Positions 1 to 9,785 are shown, counted from the first letter of the stretch. The stretch is DNA of 64,000 nt from Allomuricauda sp. (GCA_017795045.1 CP051244.1:258009-322008); one strand, 5' to 3'. Notes: generated from the sequence alone by a model not told the origin. Numbers and translations: made by a program.

Positions 1-419
1 AGATAAGCCAATTTCTCTTCAAGGAAACGGTATTCCAATGGCGCGATATCACTTTCCTTAAAATCAGTTAGCAACGAGGTGTAGTATGCTATATTTTCAG
101 CAATATCCCTATCCAATAGATTCTTTTGGTCCAGAACCTTGATAGCGACCAGTTTCACCTTTAAAATATTCAGGGAATCCCGGGCATATCCTGTCAATTG
201 ACTTTCTTTTTCCTTGGCTGATAAGGTGGAAGCCTCCAACTGGTCTTCAAAATATTTGAACTTTTTCCATTCTTGGGCGCTTAAGCCATCAGAAAGACTA
301 TCTTTTTCAACCTCAAGTTGTTCCAAGGAAAACTTTGACTCCTTGGCATAGGAAGAAGAAATCGCCAAAAGCAAAAAAGCTCCGGCAAACAGGAATGTAA
401 ATTTCAAGATTCTTCTCAT
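1..419 (-). CDS. Hypothetical exported protein, C-terminus outside window
   Basis: An open reading frame starts with ATG at 419 and runs off the left edge without a stop. The N-terminus (MRRILKFTFLFAGAFLLLAI) is a typical Sec signal peptide, with cleavage expected near SSYAKES. The rest is charged and probably helical, rich in Lys, Glu, Leu and Ser, with no motif I recognise. It lies 22 nt downstream of the serine hydrolase stop on the same strand, so it may be the last readable gene of that transcript. No function is assigned. Confidence 0.6.
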   Translation of the reverse strand, partial: MRRILKFTFLFAGAFLLLAISSSYAKESKFSLEQLEVEKDSLSDGLSAQEWKKFKYFEDQLEASTLSAKEKESQLTGYARDSLNILKVKLVAIKVLDQKNLLDRDIAENIAYYTSLLTDFKESDIAPLEYRFLEEKLAY

Positions 420-441
420 TTGGAATAAATTTCAGCAAAAA

Positions 442-1515
442 TCATAAGCTCCGCAAATCCAGTATAGCTGTAATGGCAGCATCCAAGGTCTGCTGCACCT
501 TGGGGTCGGTACAATTGATCAACATGGAAACCACTACTTCTTCATCAGGATATACAAAAAAATTGGTGTAGGCCCCAACACTGCTGCCCACATGGCCCAC
601 AAAATGCCTGCCTTGGGCATCTTGGCTCACTTGAAAGCCCAAACCATAATAGATGGACTTTCCATTGACTTCTTGTGCGGTCAAAAGTACATCATAGGTT
701 TCCTTTTGAAGTAGTTTTTGGTCCAGAATGGCTTGCCCCAACCGAGCTACATCCTCGCTAGTGGATAAATACCCTCCTCCGGCAATCTTATAAAAATTAT
801 CTACCGGAACCGATTTTTTAAAACACAGTGCTGTCTTGGTATACCATTGGGCCGAAGTACCCAAACCATCTGTCTTTGGTGGAAACGTATGCATCATACC
901 CAGCGGATGCAGCACCTTTTGCTCCACATAGTCTTCAAAGGGCATACCACAGGCCTCTTGCATGGCCAAAGAGAGCAATACAAAATCAAAACTATTGTAC
1001 AGATACCCCCTTCCCGGCTCAAAGACCAAGGGATCATCTTGGAACACACTGATACTTTCCTTGATTCCAAAAGGCTGGTTCAGGGCATATTCCTTTCCGC
1101 GATAGCCACGGATACCCGCCGTATGACTTGCCAATTGGCGCAAGGTGAAATCATACTTTTTCTTTGGAAAATAAGGCACATGGCTATAAAACGAATCGTC
1201 CAAATTCAGAATTCCCTCCTCCGCCATCTTGCCCAAGGCCAATCCGGTAATGCATTTGGAAATACTGGCAATCCGAAACAAAGTGTCCTTGGGGTCTACT
1301 GGGATTTTCTCTTCCATACGGGCATAACCATATCCTTTTTGGAGCATGGGTTTGCCGTTTTTGAGAATGGTAATGGCCATGCCGGGGATTTGCCCTTCCA
1401 CAGTCAAGTTATGAAAGAGCGCATCTGCCCTTTCCCATCCTTGGAGTCCTTCAGGTGATTTAACCTTGGGGTCAGAAGAAAATAGTTTTTTTAAATACGA
1501 GAACACCGACTTCAA
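442..1515 (-). CDS. Serine hydrolase, beta-lactamase/class C-like fold
   Basis: A 357-residue protein of the beta-lactamase-related serine hydrolase family (penicillin-binding-protein-like esterases and peptidases). The SxxK nucleophile motif is S84-I-S-K87 (RIASISK). The second-motif region reads YLYNSFDF, so Tyr is followed by Asn-Ser rather than the common Ser-Asn order. A late HVGSSVGAY supplies the HxG-type third motif. There is no clear signal peptide. No ATG fits; the only start that keeps the whole domain is TTG at 1515, so the start is uncertain. It lies 66 nt after the DUF2807 gene on the same strand. The natural substrate cannot be inferred. Confidence 0.85.
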   Translation of the reverse strand: MKSVFSYLKKLFSSDPKVKSPEGLQGWERADALFHNLTVEGQIPGMAITILKNGKPMLQKGYGYARMEEKIPVDPKDTLFRIASISKCITGLALGKMAEEGILNLDDSFYSHVPYFPKKKYDFTLRQLASHTAGIRGYRGKEYALNQPFGIKESISVFQDDPLVFEPGRGYLYNSFDFVLLSLAMQEACGMPFEDYVEQKVLHPLGMMHTFPPKTDGLGTSAQWYTKTALCFKKSVPVDNFYKIAGGGYLSTSEDVARLGQAILDQKLLQKETYDVLLTAQEVNGKSIYYGLGFQVSQDAQGRHFVGHVGSSVGAYTNFFVYPDEEVVVSMLINCTDPKVQQTLDAAITAILDLRSL

Positions 1516-1581
1516 AGGTCTAGGTTTGATATTCTCGAAAGTAATGAGAAATTAAGTCGTACCCAAGCTTGAAGCCAAGCA

Positions 1582-2388
1582 TCAATCTTTAAAAATCAAC
1601 TGGCCATTGAAGAGTTCCTCCACCTCAATCTCTGAAGGGCGGTTTACACTGATCACATCACCTGTACCACTGATTGTCCCACTAATACGCTGTTGTGGGT
1701 TGACAAAAATATCATTTGAGCCTCTATGGCTCAGCATCACCCTTTGGGCCACAAGGTTTTCAGCTTCTATTCTGGAATCCCCTGCGGCAATGGTCACATT
1801 AAAATCAGTGGTAGTCCCTACCAACTTAAAATAGGCGATACCATTTACTACAATACTGACCCTTTCGACATCCAATTGCAGATCAAAGGAACCATCCGTG
1901 GTCTCGGTTTCCGGATTATTGAAACTTTCGGTAATCAAGGATAGGTTTGGATATTGCAAGACTCCATCACTGGAAATTAAGAGTCCCGTACTGCTCCGTA
2001 TTTCTGAAATATTTGGCGCTGTTACATAAATGGTGGTCAGCCCATACTCCCGGACATAATTACAGTTGTTCTCATTGCGCACAATCAATCTGTTGTCCTT
2101 GACCTCTGCCAATACATCATTCTGAAGGAATTCCCCCGTTTCAATTTCAACACGTTGTTCCTCTCCTTGTTTGAGCACCACATTGAGATTTTCAAAAACC
2201 GTAATGGCACTGAATTCTGGGACATCCACGGTCAAACGGACCGTATCCCCTGCATTTTGAAAACAATCGGGCACATTGTCTCCATTACAGGAAAGCAACA
2301 GCAGTAGAAGTAACGCAAGGCAAGACCTCTCGACTGCGCTCGAGGTGACATTCTTGCTTCTTTTATATCTTCTAACAAATTCCATCAT
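1582..2388 (-). CDS. DUF2807 (head GIN domain) lipoprotein
   Basis: A 268-residue putative lipoprotein. A hydrophobic Leu run ends in LLSC, a lipobox, and the mature part matches the DUF2807/GIN-domain pattern: a beta-rich start ([17 protein letters not shown]), a repeated strand-turn architecture, and a C-terminal SGTGDVI segment. Members are predicted beta-helical envelope proteins of unknown role. GTG at 2391 abuts the upstream stop, but ATG at 2388 is preferred. The signal-peptide n-region VTSSAVERS is encoded by a copy of an intergenic palindromic repeat (2321-2350), which is odd. It follows the PagL-like gene without a gap, so it is probably co-transcribed with it. Confidence 0.85.
   Translation of the reverse strand: MMEFVRRYKRSKNVTSSAVERSCLALLLLLLLSCNGDNVPDCFQNAGDTVRLTVDVPEFSAITVFENLNVVLKQGEEQRVEIETGEFLQNDVLAEVKDNRLIVRNENNCNYVREYGLTTIYVTAPNISEIRSSTGLLISSDGVLQYPNLSLITESFNNPETETTDGSFDLQLDVERVSIVVNGIAYFKLVGTTTDFNVTIAAGDSRIEAENLVAQRVMLSHRGSNDIFVNPQQRISGTISGTGDVISVNRPSEIEVEELFNGQLIFKD
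2321..2350. repeat. Palindromic repeat family A, copy 1 (inside coding sequence)
   Basis: The core CTCGACTGCGCTCGAG is an interrupted inverted repeat. The 30-nt unit matches the reverse complement of 47281-47310 with about two differences, and a shorter relative lies at 17148-17171. This copy is in frame within the signal-peptide region of the DUF2807 gene. Confidence 0.75.
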
Positions 2389-2391
2389 CAC

Positions 2392-3492
2392 CTATAATCT
2401 AATCCCAATTCCAAATTCCACTGCTTCTGCCTTGGCCCCGTGCGATTTTAAGGTCACGGCCCCAAATAGCTTGTCCCCAAAATACCGTTTCAATCCCACA
2501 CGGTTGTATACCTGCCCTTCAAAATCAAACGGATAATACACATAATAGCCCAATTGGGCCACTACGCTCATTTTGTTGATAAAGAGTTCATGACCTACAA
2601 ATACACCTACACGCTTGAAGTCAGTATCCGGGTCCACATCCATTTCGGGAAAGGAAGTGGATTGGAACCGAATCAATTCCTTCAAAAAGTTGGAAAAGAA
2701 CACATCTGTTCCCAACTGAAGGGCACTTTTACTGCTTAATCTCTTGTCAGCATAGGCGGATAAAATCCAAAACCCATACTGTCCCGAGTTGATTACGTCG
2801 CTCTCATTCAAACCACCCCGTAGCACAAAATTGTATCGGATGGATTCAATAATTTTCTCTTGAGGTCTTGGTTCTTGAAACTCATAAGTTTCACCACCAT
2901 CCAAATCGTAGGTGAGCCCAAAATTCAAAGCCATGGTATTGGTAGAGGTATTGGGTGCCTTAAAATTGGCATTGGAATAGTGGATCAGGGAAATGCCTGC
3001 CTTGAATCCCAATCCGGCCAATAGGTTCTCTTTATGATAATTGAACATGACCATGGTAGAACTCAGCAAATGGCTTCCATAGGCATTGTTTCGGAAATTT
3101 TCGGCCTTATCATACGGGTTGGTGTTATAGGCCACCCCTTGTCCTATCCGAAATTGTAGGTTTCTCCTTAAAAAATAGAAGTTGTAGTGGGCATATAACC
3201 CAAAGTTTTTTCCCAAGGTAGGATTGTTCATATCCTGATAGACAAACGAAAAACCCGTGTCAGGATACCCCAAACTGGCCTCCCAATCCTCATGCCCAAA
3301 ACGCTTTCGGTTGAATCCCAAAATAACCCCTCCGGGATGGGCCGTGATCAAATGTGAAATATCCGGGTTGTGCAATAAAATGGAACCGTAGAACTGACTG
3401 GCGTCCAGCACATACTTCTTGGGAGTCTCCTCCTTTTGGGAAAATCCAAAATAACTACAGAAAACAATAACCAAAAAAAGTAGGTACCTCAT
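2392..3492 (-). CDS. Acyloxyacyl hydrolase / PagL-like outer-membrane protein
   Basis: A 366-residue protein with a signal peptide ending in FGFSQ. It has an outer-membrane beta-barrel pattern of alternating aromatic strands (NFYFLRRNLQFRIGQGV). The segment H171-Y-S173-N-A-N resembles the His-Ser core of PagL lipid A 3-O-deacylases and the acyloxyacyl hydrolase family, so lipid A deacylation is the inferred role. At 366 residues it is longer than classical PagL (about 170-190), as is usual for Bacteroidota members, which carry extra barrel sequence. It begins 19 nt after metF and abuts the DUF2807 gene, so it probably sits on the SAM-riboswitch-controlled transcript. Confidence 0.75.
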   Translation of the reverse strand: MRYLLFLVIVFCSYFGFSQKEETPKKYVLDASQFYGSILLHNPDISHLITAHPGGVILGFNRKRFGHEDWEASLGYPDTGFSFVYQDMNNPTLGKNFGLYAHYNFYFLRRNLQFRIGQGVAYNTNPYDKAENFRNNAYGSHLLSSTMVMFNYHKENLLAGLGFKAGISLIHYSNANFKAPNTSTNTMALNFGLTYDLDGGETYEFQEPRPQEKIIESIRYNFVLRGGLNESDVINSGQYGFWILSAYADKRLSSKSALQLGTDVFFSNFLKELIRFQSTSFPEMDVDPDTDFKRVGVFVGHELFINKMSVVAQLGYYVYYPFDFEGQVYNRVGLKRYFGDKLFGAVTLKSHGAKAEAVEFGIGIRL

Positions 3493-3511
3493 GGGCCGCT
3501 AAAGTAGGAAA

Positions 3512-4465
3512 TTAAAATACCTCCTTGGCAACCGCCTTGATATTATCCGATTTTCCCATGGAATAATAGTGCAAAACGGGCACTCCCGCTTCCTTGAGTT
3601 CCTTGGATTGCTGAATACACCATTCCACACCCACTTGGCGCACCTCTTTGTTGGTCTTGCAAGCATCCACGGCATCCACCAAATCCTGCGGAATATCCAC
3701 CCGAAACACCTGGGGCAATAACTGTAAATGTCTTTTTACGGCAATGGGTTTAATCCCCGGAATAATAGGCACATTGATTCCCATTTCCCTTGCTGCTTCC
3801 ACAAAGGCAAAGAATTTTTGATTATCAAAAAACATTTGGGTCACTACATAATCTGCTCCCAAGTCCACTTTTTCCTTTAATCGTCTCAAATCCGATTGCA
3901 AGGAAGGGGCTTCCATGTGTTTTTCCGGATACCCGGCCACTCCAATACAGAAACTGGCACAGTCATCGGTTTCTATGACCTCGTGCAAATAGTTTCCACC
4001 GTTGATGTCATGGATTTGCTTTACCAACTCTGACGCATATTGATGACCACCCCGTGTGGGAGCAAAATATTTTTCCTCCTTCATGGCATCGCCTCGTAAG
4101 GCCATTACATTCTCTATCTCCAAATAATGACAGTCTACCAAAAGGTATTCGGTCTCCTCTTTGGTAAACCCTCCACAAAGCACGTGGGGCACGGTATCCA
4201 CATCGTATTTGTGTTTGATGGATGCACAGATGCCCAAGGTACCGGGACGCATCCGGGTCAATTTTTTATCGAGCAGCCCATCGCGGTCAATGTATACGTA
4301 CTCCTCCCGGGAGGTGGTCACATCAATGAATGGGGGCTTGAACTCCATCAAGGGATCAATATTGTCGTACAGCTCCTGAATGCTCTTCCCTTTTACCGGA
4401 GGGATGATTTCAAAACTAAAAAGGGTTTTCCCTTTTGCTTTTTTAATATGGTCGGTTACTTTCAT
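3512..4465 (-). CDS. metF: Methylenetetrahydrofolate reductase
   Basis: A 317-residue flavoprotein that reduces 5,10-methylene-THF to 5-methyl-THF, the methyl donor for methionine synthase. Family landmarks are the N-terminal FSFEIIPP strand, the substrate/FAD strand ending VTQMFFDN, and the C-terminal HYYSMGKSD. Length is normal for bacterial MetF (about 300). Only 3 nt separate it from the upstream metH C-part gene, indicating translational coupling and shared control by the SAM-I riboswitch at 8.8 kb. The start ATG at 4465 gives MKVTDHIKKA, a usual N-terminus. Confidence 0.96.
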   Translation of the reverse strand: MKVTDHIKKAKGKTLFSFEIIPPVKGKSIQELYDNIDPLMEFKPPFIDVTTSREEYVYIDRDGLLDKKLTRMRPGTLGICASIKHKYDVDTVPHVLCGGFTKEETEYLLVDCHYLEIENVMALRGDAMKEEKYFAPTRGGHQYASELVKQIHDINGGNYLHEVIETDDCASFCIGVAGYPEKHMEAPSLQSDLRRLKEKVDLGADYVVTQMFFDNQKFFAFVEAAREMGINVPIIPGIKPIAVKRHLQLLPQVFRVDIPQDLVDAVDACKTNKEVRQVGVEWCIQQSKELKEAGVPVLHYYSMGKSDNIKAVAKEVF

Positions 4466-4468
4466 GCC

Positions 4469-7165
4469 TTATGCTTCAACTATGTTGGGAGCCAGCCATT
4501 TTTGGGCTTTCTCCAATTCAATATTCTTTCGTTTTGCAAAATCCTCCACTTGATCTTGCTCTATTTTTCCCAATCCGAAATATTTTGCCTTCGGATGTGC
4601 AAAATAATAACCACTTACACTCGCTGCGGGCCACATGGCCAAGCTTTCGGTAAGTTCCACTCCAATTTTTTCCTTGACGCCGAGCAATTCCCAAATGGTA
4701 AGCTTCTCCAAATGGTCTGGGCAGGCGGGATATCCCGGTGCTGGACGGATTCCCAAGTACTTTTCCTCAATAAGCTCATCGTTGGACAGGGATTCTGCGG
4801 CAGCATAGCCCCAGAATTTTGTCCGCACCTGTCTATGGAGATACTCCGCAAAGGCCTCTGCCAAACGGTCGGCAATGGCTTTGATCATGATGGAATTGTA
4901 ATCATCGTGTTTTCTCTCAAAATCAGCCGCAAGTTCTTGGGTCCCAAAACCTGTGGAAACACAAAAACAGCCTATATAATCCTGCAGGCCGCTATCCTTG
5001 GGGGCAATAAAATCCGCAAGGGCAATGTTAGGCACGCCATCTCTCTTTTTAAGCTGTTGCCGAAGTGTCCTGAACACCGTTGTGTCATTCCCACCTGCGC
5101 CTGAACCCTCCAGTGAGCCTGTCTGAAGCTCAATATCATCATCATTCACCTGATTGGCCGGAAACAAACCAAAAATAGCCTTTGCCGTCAACCATTTTTC
5201 ATCAAACACCTTCTTGAGCATCACCTGGGCATCCTTGAAAAGTTCCGTGGCCTGTTCCCCTACAACCTTATCGGTGAGGATATCGGGATATTTTCCATGT
5301 AATCCCCAACTTCTGAAAAAGGGGCTCCAATCTATAAACTCCTTCAATTTTTTCTGGTCGAAATCCTCCCAGACCTCAATGCCAAGTTGTTTGGGAACCA
5401 CAATATCCTCTTGCTTCCATTCTATTTGGAGTTTGTTCTTTCGGGCTTCCTCCAAGCTCAAATAGGTTTTCTGTTTGGACCTTCCCAAAAATTTGTCCCT
5501 AAAGCTCTCATAATCCAATTTGATGGACTTCTTGTAGGCATCAGAGGTTTCGGTCTGCAACAAATCGCCCACCACGGTCACCGCCCGCGAAGCATCATTG
5601 ACATGCACCACCGCATTGCTGTAAACGGGATCAATCTTAACCGCGGTATGGGCCTTACTGGTAGTGGCACCACCGATCAGAAGGGGAACTTCAAAATCTT
5701 GGCGTTCCATTTCCTTGGCCAAAAAGACCATCTCATCCAATGACGGCGTGATCAATCCACTCAGACCAATAATATCTACTTGTTCCTCCTTGGCCTTATT
5801 GATAATTTTTTCAGGCGGTACCATAACGCCCATATCCACAATCTCATAATTGTTGCAGGCCAGTACCACACTGACAATATTCTTTCCAATATCATGGACA
5901 TCCCCTTTCACGGTGGCCATCAATATTTTTCCGGCCGCCTTGGCATTGGCATCCTTGGACGCCTCAATATATGGGGTAAGGTAGGCCACTGCCTTTTTCA
6001 TGACCCGGGCCGATTTTACTACCTGGGGCAAAAACATCTTTCCGCTTCCAAACAAATCCCCTACCACATTCATTCCAGTCATCAGGTTGCCCTCAATCAC
6101 CTCCAAAGGTCTTTTGGCATTTTGACGGGCTTCCTCCACGTCTTCTACAATGTATTGGTCTATTCCCTTCACCAAAGCCCTCGTAATCCTATCCTGCAAT
6201 GGGTCTTCCCGCCATGACAGGTCCACTTTGCTTTCCTTGGCCGTTCCCACTACGGTTTCGGCAAATTCCAAAAGGCGTTCCGTGGCATCATCCCGTCTAT
6301 CGAGCAAAACATCCTCAACGTGCTCCAAAAGGTCTTTTGGGATATCGTCATATACTTCCAGCATAGCAGGGTTTACGATTCCCATATTCATTCCCGCCTT
6401 GATGGCATGGAACAGGAAAGCGGAGTGCATGGCTTCACGCACAGGGTTATTTCCACGGAAAGAGAAGGACACATTACTGACCCCGCCACTTACACTGCAA
6501 TGGGGCAGGTTTTCGCGCACCCATTTGGTGCCATCAATAAAATCGAGGGCATTACGTCTGTGTTCTTCCATTCCCGTTGCCACAGGAAAGATATTGAGGT
6601 CGAAAATGATATCTTCCGGGGCAAATTTCACCTGATTGACCAAGATGTCGTAGGAACGTTTGGCAATTTCGATTCGGCGTTCATAGGTATCCGCCTGTCC
6701 TACCTCATCAAAGGCCATGACAATTACGGCCGCACCATACCGCTTGATGAGTTTGGCATGATGTATAAACTCTTCTTCCCCTTCTTTCAGGCTGATGGAA
6801 TTAACCACACATTTTCCCTGTACCACTTGGAGACCTGCCTCGATGATCTCCCATTTGGAACTATCGATCATGATAGGCACCCGGGCAATATCGGGTTCGG
6901 ATACGATAAGGTTCAGGAACTTGACCATGGCAGCTTTGCCATCGATCAATCCATCATCCATGTTCACATCTATGATCTGTGCTCCTCCCTCTACCTGATG
7001 ACGGGCAATCTCCAGGGCTTCATCAAACTTTTCTTCCTTGATGAGCCTAAGAAACCTCTTGGAACCTGCTACATTGGTTCGCTCCCCCACATTGATGAAA
7101 TTACTTTCCGGGGTAACGACCAACGGTTCCAGACCTGATAGTTTTAAAGCTCTTGTTTGGGCCAT
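4469..7165 (-). CDS. metH: Methionine synthase, C-terminal part (folate, B12, activation domains)
   Basis: An 898-residue protein covering the modules of cobalamin-dependent methionine synthase after the homocysteine domain. These are a pterin-binding barrel (about 1-310, with [12 protein letters not shown] near 28-39), the B12 cap (about 325-400), the cobalamin-binding Rossmann domain with D422-V-H424-D-I-G-K, and the SAM-dependent reactivation domain with [12 protein letters not shown] near 820. It transfers the methyl group of 5-methyl-THF via cobalamin to homocysteine. The homocysteine-binding half is a separate upstream gene, with a small lipoprotein gene between them. It is 11 nt from that gene and 3 nt from metF. 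Confidence 0.96.
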   Translation of the reverse strand: MAQTRALKLSGLEPLVVTPESNFINVGERTNVAGSKRFLRLIKEEKFDEALEIARHQVEGGAQIIDVNMDDGLIDGKAAMVKFLNLIVSEPDIARVPIMIDSSKWEIIEAGLQVVQGKCVVNSISLKEGEEEFIHHAKLIKRYGAAVIVMAFDEVGQADTYERRIEIAKRSYDILVNQVKFAPEDIIFDLNIFPVATGMEEHRRNALDFIDGTKWVRENLPHCSVSGGVSNVSFSFRGNNPVREAMHSAFLFHAIKAGMNMGIVNPAMLEVYDDIPKDLLEHVEDVLLDRRDDATERLLEFAETVVGTAKESKVDLSWREDPLQDRITRALVKGIDQYIVEDVEEARQNAKRPLEVIEGNLMTGMNVVGDLFGSGKMFLPQVVKSARVMKKAVAYLTPYIEASKDANAKAAGKILMATVKGDVHDIGKNIVSVVLACNNYEIVDMGVMVPPEKIINKAKEEQVDIIGLSGLITPSLDEMVFLAKEMERQDFEVPLLIGGATTSKAHTAVKIDPVYSNAVVHVNDASRAVTVVGDLLQTETSDAYKKSIKLDYESFRDKFLGRSKQKTYLSLEEARKNKLQIEWKQEDIVVPKQLGIEVWEDFDQKKLKEFIDWSPFFRSWGLHGKYPDILTDKVVGEQATELFKDAQVMLKKVFDEKWLTAKAIFGLFPANQVNDDDIELQTGSLEGSGAGGNDTTVFRTLRQQLKKRDGVPNIALADFIAPKDSGLQDYIGCFCVSTGFGTQELAADFERKHDDYNSIMIKAIADRLAEAFAEYLHRQVRTKFWGYAAAESLSNDELIEEKYLGIRPAPGYPACPDHLEKLTIWELLGVKEKIGVELTESLAMWPAASVSGYYFAHPKAKYFGLGKIEQDQVEDFAKRKNIELEKAQKWLAPNIVEA

Positions 7166-7176
7166 GTATCTCTTCC

Positions 7177-7647
7177 TTACTTGATCCTAATATATTTTTC
7201 CACTATATGCCGCTTGATACCAGCTTCGGGCACATCCTCAATCCCGGATTGAATCAAGGTATCTCCATTGATCTCCAACTTGAAAGTAAACTCGTGCCCC
7301 CTTATTTCCTTTACACCCACATAATCCAATTGTTCCACGTAGGTGTCCCCATCCAAGCTGTAGGTTCCTCCACCGCCATAGAATCCATCTGCGGTATCCT
7401 TCACTTGATTGAAAAAGGCAAAATGGTCCTCATTCAAAATCTTTACGAACTCGGTATTTGACAAATCCTTTACTTCCAACGAATCTTCCGTCCTTATCTC
7501 ACCATAGACCAGTTTCCATGTGCCCATGATACCTTTTTCTACTTCAATTGGGGTTGAAATGGTTTCCTCCGCCTTTTCCTTTTTTCCACAGGAAGCCAAG
7601 GTCATCATCACCAATAAAATCATCATTATGTTATGCATGCGCTTCAT
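7177..7647 (-). CDS. Small lipocalin-like lipoprotein between the metH halves
   Basis: A 156-residue lipoprotein. A short hydrophobic stretch ends in LASC, the lipobox, followed by a charged linker. The body starts [14 protein letters not shown] and continues with alternating beta strands, which resembles the lipocalin-like fold of small Bacteroidota lipoproteins. The function is unknown. Its ATG overlaps the last 17 nt of the metH N-part, and metH C-part follows after 11 nt, so it is embedded in the methionine synthase transcript. A direct role in methionine synthesis is not expected for an envelope protein. Confidence 0.75.
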   Translation of the reverse strand: MKRMHNIMMILLVMMTLASCGKKEKAEETISTPIEVEKGIMGTWKLVYGEIRTEDSLEVKDLSNTEFVKILNEDHFAFFNQVKDTADGFYGGGGTYSLDGDTYVEQLDYVGVKEIRGHEFTFKLEINGDTLIQSGIEDVPEAGIKRHIVEKYIRIK

Positions 7648-8644
7648 GGGTCGGTTTTAATTTTCTGGGTGAATATTGCTCTGTCAACTCCACAATGGCC
7701 TTGATGTGCTCCGGCGTAGTACCACAGCACCCACCTACAATGTTCACCAATCCTTTTTCCAAATACTCTTTGATCTGTGATGCCATTTGCTCCGGGGTTT
7801 CATCGTATTCCCCAAAGGCATTGGGCAAACCCGCATTGGGATGGGCCGACGTGGCAAAATCCGACTTGGCCGAAATTACCTCCAAGTGGGGAACCAACTG
7901 TTTGGCCCCCAAGGCACAGTTAAAGCCAACTGACAAAATGGTGATATGGGAAACCGAAATCAGAAAAGCTTCTGCCGTCTGTCCGGACAAAGTGCGCCCT
8001 GATGCATCGGTAATGGTTCCACTGACCATGATGGGCACGTCAATATTGCGTTCGTCCTTAACTTCTTCTATGGCAAAAAGTGCCGCTTTGGCGTTCAGGG
8101 TATCAAAAATGGTCTCAACCAGCAACAAATCCGAACCACCATCCAACAAGGCTTCCACCTGCTGTTTGTAAGCTTCACGTAATTCATCAAAGGAAATGGC
8201 CCTAAAACCCGGGTCATTCACATCGGGGGACATGCTAGCCGTTTTATTGGTGGGACCTATACTCCCAGCCACAAATCTGGGTTTATGGGGTTCCTTGGCA
8301 GTAAACTCGTTGGCTACCTCCTTGGCAATCCGGGCCGACTCGTAATTGAGCTCGTACACCAAATCTTCCATGTGGTAATCGGCCATGGCTATGGTAGTCC
8401 CCGAAAACGTGTTGGTTTCCACGATATCAGCACCCGCCTCAAAATATTTGCGATGGATGTCCGCAATGGCTTGGGGCTGAGTAAGGGACAACAAATCATT
8501 GTTCCCCTTCAAAGGATGCTCCCAATCCTTGAAGCGCTCCCCCCTAAAATCCTCTTCCTCAAACTTGTAACGCTGCAACATGGTCCCCATGGCGCCATCC
8601 AGCACCAAAATGCGTTTTAGTAAAATGTCTTCAATCTTTTCCAT
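7631..8644 (-). CDS. Methionine synthase, N-terminal homocysteine-binding part
   Basis: A 337-residue homocysteine S-methyltransferase domain equal to the first third of full-length MetH. It starts [14 protein letters not shown] and has the three zinc-ligand cysteines: C243 (GFNCALGA) and C306/C307 ([11 protein letters not shown]). It binds and activates homocysteine. The other domains are encoded at 4469-7165, so the enzyme works as a split two-polypeptide MetH. It is the first gene after the SAM-I riboswitch at 8719-8880. A stand-alone S-methylmethionine:homocysteine methyltransferase is the alternative, but operon position favours split MetH. Confidence 0.93.
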   Translation of the reverse strand: MEKIEDILLKRILVLDGAMGTMLQRYKFEEEDFRGERFKDWEHPLKGNNDLLSLTQPQAIADIHRKYFEAGADIVETNTFSGTTIAMADYHMEDLVYELNYESARIAKEVANEFTAKEPHKPRFVAGSIGPTNKTASMSPDVNDPGFRAISFDELREAYKQQVEALLDGGSDLLLVETIFDTLNAKAALFAIEEVKDERNIDVPIMVSGTITDASGRTLSGQTAEAFLISVSHITILSVGFNCALGAKQLVPHLEVISAKSDFATSAHPNAGLPNAFGEYDETPEQMASQIKEYLEKGLVNIVGGCCGTTPEHIKAIVELTEQYSPRKLKPTHEAHA

Positions 8645-8718
8645 AACTACACAATCTCCCTATACAGGAAATAAAACGGTATCAAGAAAATATGGAAATA
8701 CAACAGGAATGTATTTTT

Positions 8719-8880
8719 GTTATCCTTCCCTTACCATGGACGGTTTTCCTTCCATGAGTTCCCAAATCATACCGAAACATGTTCAGTACCATTCTGGACA
8801 GGGGTAGAATGTAGCACCTTCTCGAAGACGAGGGTTGCTAAGGTTTCACAGGGTCCATTCCCTCCACCTTTCTTGATAAC
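8719..8880 (-). promoter_or_regulatory. SAM-I (S-box) riboswitch upstream of the split metH operon
   Basis: On the minus strand the conserved S-box core is readable: TTATCAAGAAAGGTGGAGGG, then GTGAAACCTTAGCAACC, a CTCG/CGAG hairpin (P3), and AAGGTGCTA. P1 closes between GTTATC (8875-8880) and GATAAC (8719-8724). P4 can form between 8802-8807 and 8725-8730 and encloses about 70 nt, much longer than in the second copy. The coding start is 74 nt downstream; I see no U-tract terminator there, so the mode of control is open. The 8645-9023 gap otherwise holds only a promoter box and a terminator. Confidence 0.93.
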
Positions 8881-8908
8881 CACTTCAGTTTATAAATGAA
8901 CTAGGGTA

Positions 8909-8916
8909 CAAAATAA
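8909..8916 (-). promoter_or_regulatory. Candidate -7 promoter box for the metH operon
   Basis: TTATTTTG on the minus strand differs at one fixed position from the Bacteroidota -7 consensus TAnnTTTG. It lies 29 nt upstream of the riboswitch P1, almost the same spacing as the perfect box before the other SAM-I copy (30 nt). Confidence 0.45.
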
Positions 8917-8974
8917 CGGCACTCCTGACTGAAAAGCAAAAAAAGAGCCACTAATTTTGGGTTTTGGGGCAATA

Positions 8975-9005
8975 AAAAAGGATTGGGCAAGCCCAATCCT
9001 TTTTA
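8975..9005 (-). terminator. Rho-independent terminator after the SDR gene
   Basis: GGATTGGG and CCCAATCC form an 8-bp stem with a CAAG loop at 8981-9000, flanked by an A-tract and a T-tract, so it can act in both directions. It ends the SDR transcript before the metH leader begins. Confidence 0.85.
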
Positions 9006-9023
9006 AACCATTTCAGTAGTACA

Positions 9024-9785
9024 TTACATCATCATTCCCCCCGATGCTTCAATGCGTTGTCCGTTGATCCATTTGGCATCGTCCGTGCATAAAAAGGCCA
9101 CTACTCCCCCAATGTCATCGGGCAACCCGACCCTTCCCAAAGCGGTTACATTGGCAATGATCGTTCTCTTTTCCTCATCAGTTTTATTGACGCCGCCCCC
9201 AAAATCGGTTTCAATGGCTCCCGGTGCAACCACGTTGGACCTGATTCTTCTTGACCCCAATTCCTTGGCCTGGTATCTGGTAAGGGCTTCCATAGCCGCT
9301 TTCAAGGAGCCATAGACTGAAAATCCTGGAAGTGAAAACCGTGCCAACCCGCTAGAAATGTTTACGATTCCACCTCCGTCCGCCAACAAAGGTAACAGCT
9401 TCTGCGTCAGGAAAAATGCTCCTTTGAAGTGGATATCCACCAAGGTATCAAACTGTTCCTCCGTGGTTTCATTTATGGTGGCGTTAATACCAATACCGGC
9501 ATTGTTGATCAAAAAACCAATCTTTTCCGTCCCAAATTGGGACCCAACCACTTTCCTGACCTCTTGGACAAAGGCATCAAAACTACCCGTATCAGCCACA
9601 TCCAGTTGAAGCGCATAGGCCTTTTGCCCCAATTGCTCCACTTCATGGACAGTTTTTAGGGCCTCATCCTTATTACTCCGATAGGTCAATATCACATCCA
9701 ATCCCTTTTTGGCCAAACTGACGGCCATATTTTCACCGAGGCCTCTACTGCCCCCGGTCACCAATGCAATTTTTGAATTTCCCAT
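9024..9785 (-). CDS. SDR-family NAD(P)-dependent oxidoreductase
   Basis: A 253-residue classical short-chain dehydrogenase/reductase. Landmarks are the cofactor motif TGGSRGLG (residues 10-17), NNAG, and the catalytic Ser144/145, Tyr158 and Lys162 (SVYGSLKAA). An upstream in-frame extension exists to 9845, but ATG at 9785 (MGNSKIALVTGG) places the Rossmann strand normally and is chosen. The substrate is unknown. An AraC regulator lies 84 nt upstream on the same strand, suggesting local control. The gene separates the sulfate operon from the metH operon and has no obvious link to sulfur. Confidence 0.92.
   Translation of the reverse strand: MGNSKIALVTGGSRGLGENMAVSLAKKGLDVILTYRSNKDEALKTVHEVEQLGQKAYALQLDVADTGSFDAFVQEVRKVVGSQFGTEKIGFLINNAGIGINATINETTEEQFDTLVDIHFKGAFFLTQKLLPLLADGGGIVNISSGLARFSLPGFSVYGSLKAAMEALTRYQAKELGSRRIRSNVVAPGAIETDFGGGVNKTDEEKRTIIANVTALGRVGLPDDIGGVVAFLCTDDAKWINGQRIEASGGMMM

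Noticed and set aside
4127..5104. A 325-codon plus-strand open frame antisense to metF/metH
   Set aside because: The opposite strand is coding with clear MetH and MetF motifs, and the antisense frame shows Phe/His/Cys-rich shadow composition. It is not a gene.
6320..7138. A 272-codon plus-strand open frame within the metH C-part region
   Set aside because: It is a shadow of well conserved folate- and B12-binding sequence on the other strand.
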